NCBI GenBank assembly: GCA_025175895.1
Contig: CM045990.1
Coordinates: 41,412,658 to 41,476,657, forward strand
Length of the DNA: 64,000 nucleotides
Source of the DNA: Wurfbainia villosa
Lineage: Eukaryota; Streptophyta; Magnoliopsida; Zingiberales; Zingiberaceae
Reading direction: 5' to 3'
Below the pieces are notes generated by a model, which was given only the letters and a program-made list of their open reading frames with translations, had not been told where the DNA came from and did no database searches. Below, one piece after another: positions 54,930 through 64,000 of the stretch (within the stretch, counting starts at the first letter, position 1; each line of letters opens with the position of its first letter). The translations under genes and the position numbers were made by a program.

Positions 54930-56578
54930 AAGACTTCAATCAGTGGAAGGCAAGGATTGAAGACTTCATCATGATGAGGGATTTTGAAGAATGGGTTGTA
55001 TTGATGGAAGGCTTCGAACCCCCTAGGGATAAGAAGGGAGATGTCCTCAAACTAAAGAAGTGGACTCAAGAGCAACGTTTAAAGTTCAAGATCGAAGCTA
55101 AGGTAACAAAACTTTTAGAAGATTTGATACCTAATGATATTTTATCTAAACTAGGTGAATATCAAGATGCCAAGGAGCTTTGGAGCAAGTTGGCAAAGCT
55201 CCATGAAGGACCATCACTAGCTTCAAGTGAAGAACAATCACAAGAAGCCGAAGAGTGTTCATCAGCTCAAGAAGAGGAGGAGGTCGAAGAAGCAAGTTCA
55301 TCTTCTTCACAAGAAATTGAGGATTTGGAGGTTGAGAGGTCATCAACATCCAAGGTAGAAGAATAATTGGAGGAAGCCTCCACCTCTAAGATTGAGGGGG
55401 AGGAGATTAGAGCGCCGGAGCAAGGGCAAGAGCAAGAGGAAGCTTTTACCTTCGGTAGAAGTGATGAACAAGCTCAAGAGGTCTCTACCACTACCCTAGG
55501 TAACTCAAGAATTTCAATCAAAAATAAAAATCATATTGTATGCTTTGAGTGTAGGGAAAATGGACACTACAAGAGCAAGTGTTCTAAGAAGGTTAAGAAG
55601 GCTCTATCGGTGCCAAAGGTTAAGGAGATCGGAGCCCCAACCATTAAGAGCAAAGAGTACGTAGTGTGCTTCAAGTGTCATCAAAGGGGACACTACCGAA
55701 ATCAATGCCCTAGGAGAAAAGAAGGAGCATCACATGTAGGGGGAGCTTTAAAAGCAAACTCTAAGGTAACCTTTAATTATGTTCCTTCCTTAATTAATAG
55801 GTAAAAGCATGCTAGAAATTTTATTGCTATTGCTCATGAACAAAAGCATTCTAGAAATTAACTTTATTGCTTAGGTGCAAAGTCTTGCCATTTTAGGAAT
55901 AAGGAGAAATTTGGGGCTAATGTCCCTAAAATAATTTTACCTAAGGAAAGTATTAGGAAGATAGAGAACCATCTAGACTTTAACTCCAAGAATTCTAGAC
56001 ATATGCCTAGAAAGAATAAATCAATTCAAAGAAATAATGAGCCCACTAAATTAGAAAAATTAGAGTTTGAAAACGAAGCCTTGAGGTCTAGGCTTGAGAA
56101 AATGGAAAAGATCCTTGAAAAGATGCAAAATCAAATTAAAGGGTCAAATTGCCAAAATTTAGAGTCTAAGAGTCAAAACCTAGGTTCTAGGAGGCAAGGC
56201 TCATCTATGAGCAAGAGAGGCTTGAGCCACAAGCCTAGGTCCAAGGTAGATAAGCCTACCTATCACAATGTTCCATTCAATTATGGAACTAGTACTAGGT
56301 ATAGAAAAACCAAGGTCACAAGGGAAGTCATCCCTAGAGTTGACCATGACAGGTGCTTAGTGGCTAAAGTTTCAAAGAAACCTAGGGAGGCCACTAAGAA
56401 GGTTACAAGGGGAGTCACCCCTAGAGCTAACCTAGGCAAGACCACAATGACCAAGGCTACCAAGCCTAGGAGGGTCATTAGGAGGGTATCTAGGGAAGTT
56501 ATCCCTAAGGAATACCAAGTAAACCCAAGGAGCTCCAATAGGTATTGGGTTCCTAGGAGCATGATCGATTCACGCTAA

Positions 56579-58433
56579 ATGGGTTAGGTTATGTCAACCT
56601 TGAATGGATAGGTAGTTAACCTAACCATAGAAAAGTTGACACTTTAGGTCATTTTCAAGGTTATGGATATCTTAGAAATAGGTCTGAATTTAAATCCTAA
56701 AAGATTCTAGGATGTGCCAATATTATTTAAGAAGTTTGAAAAATAATCAAATTGACACAATTTAGGTCTTAGAGTCATAGTGTGTCATTTTGGGTTTTTG
56801 GCACACTTGGGGATAAGTGTTATTATGGAAAAATGGAATTAATCCTAACAAATGGCAACTAATCTTAAAATTTAGGTATTATATACCTTTATATTTTATT
56901 TTCCATGCCTTGATTGCCATATAACATGTCATGACATTATGTTTAGTTTTAATCATATTATATGTCATGATCATGCTTAGGTTAGTTTTTATGTCATGTA
57001 TATTTAGATTTCATTTATATGCCATGACATCATGATTATTGACACATATTTTAATTATTCTATCATTTATGCCATGATCGTATCTCATGCATTCAAGTTA
57101 ATTAAAATTGATTTAAGGACTATGGCATGACTTGAATCCCCATGTATAAGGGAATCAAGTAGAGTTGCCTTGGAAAATGCATGAGGCTTTAGATTAGGAT
57201 AACCAAAACCCACATCTCACATTACATTGACATATGTGTGTATTGATAAACCCTAGACATATGTGAGATGCTAGGAAATGAGTTAAGTTCAAGATGCATA
57301 GTTCTTGCATCTAGATGAACTCAAACTCATCTTATACCAATGGTGGATCATGAGGAAAGCTAATGTGTAAGTCATGTGCATTGAGCTCATTGATCATGAT
57401 CCAATATAGGTTTTCAAAAATATTTTAAAATTATTTTAGAAAATCTTAGTGAAGTCTATTTTTTGATAGCAATCACCATTGATGGAGTTGATACAAAGTA
57501 GGTCTAAGACATTGAACTTTTCAATGGTTTTGAACTTTGTGCTAATCTCATTATTTTATGGGTATTTTATTTTTCAAATATTTTTCACCCATGATGATTC
57601 TTATAAGTATTATGCGTATGAAGTTTCACTATTTTTCAAACTACGTATAATTACTTATGTTTATTGAAAATTTGATTCTGATTTCTGAAATTCTGCACTT
57701 GCAGAAATCAGTCAACTGCCGCTTATGGCAGTCGATAGGCGTCAATGGTAGTCAACTGGTGACTGTAAGAGTTGACTTCTTGGCTTGATTTCGAGTAAAC
57801 AAGATTTGTTTAGCCTGATTTCAGCTATGTTTGGCTACCCTAACTGCTCATAACCCTAGGATATGCTCTGGAAAGCATTAGAAAGGATGAAAATCCATTG
57901 GATATGGATTAGGAGAGTTGTTTAGGGTGTGTGAAAGTTCAAGGTTGAATTTTTAATCTTAATTTTGATGGCCTAGTGTTCCTATAGAATTAGGGACTCT
58001 CCAAGGACATTGTTGATGTAATGGTCAAGGGGGAGCAAGCCTTTAGGGGGAGGTATCCATCATGGGATGATGGATGTGTTCTTCCTCATGAGGGGGAGAA
58101 TTTTGGGAGAATGTGAGATGCCCGATTTGGAAATTGGAAGAGTTTATAGGATTGTCTCTCTTGAGTGATATGAGACTTATCACTAGGAAGAGTGAAAGCA
58201 TAGTAGATGTTTTTGGACAAAGGGGGAGATTGTAAGATCTCATTGGGATATGAGACATTGACACCCTTGGAGAGAACCTTTTTAATGCATGTCAAAAAGG
58301 GGGAGAATTATCGGGAGAAGTTAATTGGAGAATTTGAGATTACCAATTTGGGAGAATTGGTAAGGAGATTTGAGTTAGGTGGCCTAACTCAAAAGTGTTT
58401 GTTGTTTTTGTCAAACATAAAAAAGGGGGAGAT
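56579..58433 (+). other. Element C non-coding 3' region with hairpins and polypurine tract
   Basis: It contains CATGACATCATGATTAT words (56930-57050), the second purine tract AAGGGGGAGCAAG (about 58027-58039), a perfect hairpin TCCATCATGGGATGATGGA (58056-58074), CTCATTGGGATATGAG (about 58238-58253), ACCAATTTGGGAGAATTGGT (58344-58363) and the polypurine tract AAAAAAGGGGGAGAT ending at 58433. No gene is seen. Confidence 0.7.
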
Positions 58434-59967
58434 TGTTGGTGCAATCGGCCCAGGTTACCATTGACCGGACTCGAGTTTGACTCGAGTAGTGTTTTGATGT
58501 TTAACATTGATGTTTGACAAGGGAGTTGACCATTGTTTGACAATGGGTTGACTATATGGTTGACATGGGGTTGACCATATGATGGAGAAGTCCAAGTCTT
58601 GTGTACTTGGCATGGAAAGTCCAAGTGGGACACTTAGCAATGGGAAAGTCCAAGTCATGGGTTGGCATGGAAAGTCTAAGCATGGGTCTTGGCAAGGGAA
58701 AGTCCAAGCTTGAGTCTTGGCAAATGGAAAGTCCAACATGGGCTGGCAAGGAAAGTTCAACGGGTGATATTGGCAGTGTAAAGTTCAAGGGTGGAGTCTT
58801 GGCAGCATAAGTCCAATGGTTGGTGGCGTAAAGTCCAAGCGGTAGTCTTGTCAGTGTAAGCCCAATGTGCCTTGGCGTTATAGACCAGCTTAGCATGACA
58901 ATAGCCGATGAAAGCACCTGAAGGCTAGCGTATGGATGAATAAGTCATGGATGACTTGGAAGGATCCGATAGACGTGAGGCTGATGGAGGTGGCTAGAAG
59001 ACTTAGGTCTAGGTTAAGGGTGGTCTAGCAAGTATGAGGGCATCATACTTGGGGTTAAACCTCATGTTTGAAGTTATCAGTCGACTGGGGATTTGGATGA
59101 GTCGATTGGTCAAGTGTTTTGACACTTGGCAGCCGAGTTGACTCGTGGTAGTCGACTGAGATTATGGCCAGTCGAATTGCTCAAAGTTGACTAGTGTTCG
59201 ATCAGAGGAAATATGGCTGATCGACTACGATTGGGTAGTCGATCGATAAGAGCGATCAAGCCATCGATCGGTTGGGATTACGGGAGTAGAATGCTCGGTA
59301 GCCAACTAGTCAGTCGGCTACGACCCTGGATAGTCGACTGCTAGGTAATGGCAGTCGATTGCCAGTGTATTCGTTGGAACTTATCCAACGTTGATTAAGC
59401 CGTTGTCTCACAACGGTACTATTGGCAGTTGACTGGGGCCTTATGGCAGTCGATTGCCAGGCGCAAAATTAGCCCGATGAAGGTTATAAAAGCAGCTCGA
59501 ATAGGAGGATTTGACAGTGATTTTCTTGCGTGATTTGGAGGGGATTTTCTGTTGCAATCCAGACCTTCAAGGCTAGTCCATGGTGATCAATAAGCAAACA
59601 TTCAAAGCAAAGTGTTGTAAAGTTTTCTTTACTTGTCTTTTGTATTTACTTTGTATTTGTTTGTTGTATTTCGTATTACTATTGTTATCGTTTGTACGAG
59701 GTTTCTCCGCTTCCGAATTATTCCGAGGAGTATTTATTGTTTAGTGGTGTTGTTTGCATCGCTAGAGCTCATTTGAGCTCAACCCGTGGAATAGGAACCT
59801 TGAGGTTTCGAACCATGTTATATCTTGTGTATTTGTGTTTGTCTTGTGTATTTGTTTGTATTATTTCTATATTTCGCTGTGTACTAACAATCATAGGCAA
59901 ACACGCGAACGAATTCCATCAAGGTACACACTATTCACCCCCTGTAGCGACGTCTAATTCCCAACAG
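58434..59967 (+). repeat. Element C 3' LTR
   Basis: A 1534-bp LTR, TGTTGGTGCAATCGG..ATTCCCAACA. It holds CCAAG..CTTGG repeats (58588-58880), GTCGAC words (59080-59350) and one TATAAAA box (59485-59491). The tandem duplication of the 5' copy is absent. Confidence 0.9.
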
Positions 59968-59972
59968 GAACT

Positions 59973-61566
59973 TCGGTGAGCGCTAGAGGGGGGGGGGGGT
60001 GAATGGCGCATTCGTTCGTTGATGGAATTTGTTCGCGTTTGTCTCTATAAAATTGTTAATACGCAGCGGAATATAGAAATACAAATATATAGACAAATAC
60101 AAACACAAACACACACACTACGCATGATATATGTAATTCAAAACCTTAGGGTTCCTACTACACGTGGCGAGCTCAACAAGCTCTAGTGATGTACACACCA
60201 CTACTCAATAAAACTTCTTTTCGATAACACATAGGAGGTGGAGAAACCTCGTACAAGCAATTATAAATGTAATATAAAAAGTACAAGTAAATACAAAGAC
60301 AATAATGAAATACGTAAAGAAAACTTTACAATAAATGCTTTGATCTCTTGCTTGTTGCTTGCTTTGGTTTGTTCTTGAAGGTCTAGAATGCAGCAGCAAT
60401 TCCCCTTCAAAATCTCCCCAAAAATTGCTGCAAAATCCTCCAACTCGAGCTCCTTTTATAACTTGCATTGAGCTGATTTCGTGCCTAACAGCCGACTGCC
60501 ATAAGACCCCAGTCGACTGTCAACAATGTCGTTGTCTCACAATGACTTAATCCATGTCGGTATTCCATCCAATGGATATCTTGGATTGATTACCGATTAC
60601 GCGATGCGTCAAGCTTCGAATCAATCAACTGGTCAGTCGGCTACCGAGCATTCTACCTTCACGACCAAAACCAGCGTGATCGCCCTCCATGGTAGGCGAT
60701 CGCGCTGCCCAACGATCGCCAAGACCACCACTTGCCACAGTCGAATGCCAATCGACTCTTGGCAGTTGACTGATCATAATTCTAGTCGACTACTCAGTGT
60801 AGACTCGATTGTCAAGTGTCAAACACTTGACCAATCGACTGGTCCATAACCCCAGTCGACTGCTACACCTCAACCATGAGATTTACCGCAAGTATGATGT
60901 CCTCATACTTTCTAGTCCACCCTTAGCCTAAACCTAAGCCTTCTAGCCACCTCCATCAGCCTCACGCCTATCGGATCCCTCCAAGTCATCCAAGATTTGT
61001 TTATCCATATGCTAGCCTTCATGTGCATCCATCGACTATTGTCATGCTAAGCTGGTCTACACCGCCAAGGCACATTGGGCTTACGCTGCCAAGACACACG
61101 CTTGGACTTTATGCCACCAACCATTGGACTTATGCTGCCAAGACTCCACTCTTGGACTTTACGCCACCAATATCAACCCTTGGACTTCCCAAATACCAAG
61201 TACTCATGACTTGGACTTTCCCTTGCCAAGACTCATGCTTGGACTTTTCATGCCAACTCCATGTTGGACTTTCCAATTGCCAAGACTCAAGATTGGACTT
61301 TCCATGCCAAGGCCCATGCTTGGACTTTCTATGCCAAGTACTCAAGACTTGGACTTTACCATTGTCAAGACCCATGCTTGGACTTTCCATGCCAAGTGTC
61401 CCACTTGGACTTCTCCATCATATGGTCAACCCTATGTCAACTATATAGCCAATCCATTATCAAACAATGGTCAACTGATCGTCAAACATCAAAACACAAA
61501 CATCAAACCACTACTCGAGTTAAACTCGAGTCTGGTCAATCATGACCTGGGTCGATTGCACCAACA
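59973..61566 (-). repeat. Element F 3' LTR, main part
   Basis: It completes 38010-38018 to a 1603-bp LTR. On the plus strand it runs from 'TTCGGTGAGCGCTAGAGG' with an 11-G run (59989-59999) to 'GATTGCACCAACA'. The CCAAG..CTTGG array is at about 61070-61420. Frames at 61023-61582 are repeat translations. Confidence 0.85.
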
Positions 61567-63420
61567 ATCTTTGCCTTTTTAATGTTTGACAAAAACCAAA
61601 TACCTTTGAGTTAGAACACTAACTCAATCTAATTCTCCCAATTATCCAAATTTGGGATTCCAAATTCTCACTTAATTTTCCCAAAATTCTTCCCCTTTTT
61701 GACATACATCAAAAAGGCTCTCCCCAAGGGTATCAATATCTCATATCCCAATGAGATCTTACAATCTCCCCCTTGGTCCAAAAATATCTAGGATGCCTTC
61801 ACTCTTCCTAGTGATAAGACCCATATCACTAAAGAGAGACAATTCTTCAAACTCTCCCAATTCTCAAAATTTTCCCCCTCATGATCAGGAAGAAAATATT
61901 CATCATCCCATGATAGATAACCTCCCCCTAAGGCTTGCTCCCCCTTGACCATTGCACCAACCATGTCCTTGGAGGGTCGCTAAGCCTATAGGAATACTAA
62001 ACCATCAAAATTAAGGGCAAAAGTTCAACCTTGAACTTTCACACGCCTTAAATTGATAAAAAACCCAAACAACTCTCCTAATCCATATCCAATGGATTTT
62101 CACCCTTTATAATACTTTCCAAAGCATATCCTAGGGTTAGGAGTAGTTAGGGTAGCCTAACATAGCTGAAATCAAGCTAAACAAACCTTCTTTACTCGAA
62201 ATCAGCCATTGGCAGTCGACTTTGTCAGTCAATAGTCGACTGCCCTTGACGACAGTCGACTTCCATTCATGGCAGTTGATTGATTTTTACAAATACAGAA
62301 ATCAAGTTTCAGAAATTGAAATTGTGAAATACATAAGTAATTATACGTAATTTTAAAAATAGTGAAACTTTATACGTATAATACTTATAACAATCATAAT
62401 GGGTGAAAATTTTTGAAAAATAAAATACCCATTAAATATTGAGATTGATACAAATTCAAAACCATTGATACCTTCAATGTTTTTGATCTATTTCGTGTCA
62501 ACTTCATCAATGGTGACTTCTATCAAAAGATAGACTACACTAAGGTTTTCTAAAATGATTTTAAAACCTTATATTGAACCATGGTCTATGGGGCTTAATG
62601 CACATCATGACTTGTACATAAGCTTTTCTCATGATTCATCCATGGTATAAGATGAGTTTGAGTTCATCTAGATGTAAAAACTATGCACCTTGAACTTAAC
62701 TCATTTCCTAGCATCTCACATGTATCTAGGGTGTATCAATACAAACACATGTCAATTTGATGTGAGATATGAGTTTTATTCATCCTAATCTAAGGTCTCA
62801 TGTATTTTTCTAAGGTAGTTCTATTTGATTCTCTTATACATGAGACTTCAAATCATGTCAATTGTCCTTAAATCAATTTTTATTAATCCTAAATGCATGA
62901 ATGATGATTATGACATATAATATAGCATAAATAAGCATGTCCCAAAAATCATGATGTCATGACATTAAATATAAACCTAAGCATAGCATGACATTAAAAA
63001 TTAAACCTAAGCATTATCATGACATACTAAATGATAAAATGAAATATGATGTCATGACATGACATATGACAAACAAGTCATGACAAATAAAATGTCAAGG
63101 TATAGAAATACCTAAGTTTTAGTATTAATTGCCATTTGTTATAGTTATATCCAAATTGCCATAACACTAACTTTCTCCTAAGTGTGCCAAAAATCCAAAA
63201 TGACACACTATGACCTCTAAACCTAGTTTGTGCCAATTTGATCAATTTTTCAAGATTCCATTATTATATTAGCACATCCTAAAATCCTTTAGGATTCAAA
63301 ATCAAACTTATTTCCAAGGTACCAATAACCTTGAAAATTACCTAAAGTGTCAACTTTGCTATGATTGAGTTAACTACCCCTCCAATCAAGGTTGACACAC
63401 CCTAACCTATTTAGCGTGAA
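61567..63420 (-). other. Element F non-coding 3' region
   Basis: The minus-strand counterpart of 56579-58433. The purine tract next to the LTR is changed (complement of ATCTTTGCCTTTTT). The hairpin at 61899-61917 has mismatches, and the second purine tract complement 'TTGCTCCCCCTTGACC' lies at about 61936-61951. CATGATGTCATGACA words recur at 62940-63070. No gene is seen. Confidence 0.65.
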
Positions 63421-64000
63421 TCGATCACGCTCCTAGGAACCCAATACCTATTGGAGCTCCTTGGGTTTACTAGGTATTCCTTAGGGATAAGTTCCCTAGA
63501 TACCTTCCAATGATCCTTTTTGGCTTGGTAGCCTTGGTCAAATGGGCCTTACCTAGGTTAACTATAGAGGTAACTCCCCTTGTAACCTTCTTAGTAGTTT
63601 CTCTAGGTATCCTTGAAACCTTAGCCACTAGGCACCTACCATGGTTAATCTTAGGGATGACCTCCCTATTAACCTTGGTCTTCCTTGACCTATGGATGGT
63701 TCCATAATCGAATGGAACATTGTGGTAGGTCTCCTTGGGCTTAGGTTTGTGACCCAAACCTTTCTTGCCCTTGGGTGGACCTTGCCTCCTAGACCCTAGG
63801 CTTTGACTCATAGACCCTTTAATTTAATTTGTCATTATTGCAAGGTCTTTTCTAATTTCTCAAGCCTTGACCTCAAGGCTTGGTTCTTTAACTCTAATTG
63901 CCCAATTTTTGTTTTTGCATTTAGTCTTTGGGTGTGGATCTTCATTTTAGGCATATGCCTACCCTTCTTAGGGTTAATGCCTAAATGCTCCTCTACCTTC
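63421..64000 (-). pseudogene. Element F gag, C-terminal part, cut by window edge
   Basis: On the minus strand, from the edge: 'LGINPKKGRHMPK', a coiled coil 'LELKNQALRSRLEKLEKTL' (about 63840-63900), then the basic region in frame 63470-63811 ('GLGHKPKPKETYHNVPFDYG') and, after a frameshift near 63510, the tail 'SSNRYWVPRS' to about 63420. It matches the gag tails of B-E. The capsid and zinc-knuckle regions lie outside the window. Confidence 0.8.

Larger units (their letters stand above)
40204..56578 (+). pseudogene. Element C gag, split by element E, otherwise in one frame
   Basis: The start ATG is 40204; 24 codons precede the E insertion at 40275, and the same frame resumes at 54935. It shows the copia UBN2-like capsid region ('KARIEDFIMMRDFEEWVVLM', 'TKLLEDLIPNDILSKLG', 'AKELWSKLAKLHE'). 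A Glu/Ser-rich linker (55220-55500) follows, then two intact zinc knuckles, CFECRENGHYKSKC and CFKCHQRGHYRNQC (about 55540-55710), a coiled-coil segment (about 56060-56120), and a basic tail ending 'NPRSSNRYWVPRSMIDSR' at 56578. In-frame stops occur early in exon-like part one, at 55364, 55802 and about 55860; there is no frameshift. The total is about 570 codons. Gag would form the particle; no pol follows. Confidence 0.85.
38019..59967 (+). mobile_element. TR-GAG element C, host of E and D
   Basis: It is flanked by GGAAC (38014-38018 and 59968-59972). The 5' LTR is 38019-40129 and the 3' LTR 58434-59967. A primer site AGTGGTATTAGAGC follows the 5' LTR (40130-40143), and a polypurine tract AAAAAAGGGGGAGAT precedes the 3' LTR. 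Without the 14.6-kb insertion E, the element is about 7.3 kb and contains only gag plus non-coding sequence. The 5' LTR is 577 bp longer than the 3' LTR because of an internal tandem duplication. Confidence 0.9.
38010..64000 (-). mobile_element. TR-GAG element F (minus strand), continues past the right edge
   Basis: The 3' LTR is 38010-38018 plus 59973-61566 (TGTTGGAAC..TGCACCAACA). It was split by element C with the GGAAC duplication. Beyond it come the complement of a polypurine-like tract (61567-61583), about 1.8 kb of the family's non-coding region, and a gag relic from 63420 to the edge. The 5' LTR lies outside. No pol domain is seen in the visible part, but only the 3' side of the interior is shown. 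Confidence 0.8.

Overview
This window is repeat-dense intergenic DNA from a flowering-plant nuclear genome. A monocot is my guess from overall character, not something the sequence proves. The evidence for a plant is a spliced plant-type RING-CH gene, Ty1/copia elements with initiator-tRNA-Met primer sites (TGGTATCAGAGC), Athila/Tat-like Ty3/gypsy elements with tRNA-Asp primer sites (TGGCGYCGTTGCCGGGGA), a TRIM, an Au-like SINE, and hAT- and Mutator-like non-autonomous DNA transposons. Almost all open frames are shadows or relics of transposons. Only one host gene is supported.

Layout. Bases 1-409 are the end of an LTR. From 410 to 11089 lies an old minus-strand Ty1/copia element with all pol domains recognisable but broken. 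A 1.6-kb foldback Mutator-like element (2998-4626) sits in its RNase H, a hAT-like insertion (about 1196-1774) in one LTR, and a 2.0-kb solo LTR (8491-10519, target duplication AGCAA) in the other. Next come a 708-bp hAT-like element (11658-12365), an Au-like SINE (12781-12907) and the minus-strand RING-CH E3 ligase-like gene (coding exons 13502-14422 and 13081-13155, 5' leader near 15136-15480). Its last exon is not seen. Bases 15481-18033 are AT-rich without a gene.

The first nest runs from 18323 to 35404. A solo LTR (target duplication CTCTA) received a 14-kb Athila-like gypsy element (18402-32631, GTGAT) and a deleted LTR element (33553-35242, GAGTG). The gypsy element received a gag-only LTR element in its 5' LTR (18608-25125, ATCAG) and a TRIM in its gag (27607-28240, CACCT).

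The second nest runs from about 35490 to the right edge. A second gypsy LTR and gag fragment was hit by gag-only element F (from 38010, minus, 5' half outside the window). F received element C (38019-59967, GGAAC), C received E (40276-54929, AAGAC), and E received D (40415-48981, GCATG).

The most interesting content is the family B, C, D, E and F. These are LTR retrotransposons that keep a copia-type gag with two zinc knuckles but have no protease, integrase, reverse transcriptase or RNase H. This is the TR-GAG plan. In place of pol they carry about 1.5-1.9 kb of shared non-coding sequence with short hairpins before the polypurine tract. Element D also carries a captured ORF with a clear 110-bp intron, resembling the 'putative plant transposon protein' domain. 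They would need pol proteins from another element. The gypsy element has likewise lost RT, RNase H and integrase but keeps gag and protease remnants.
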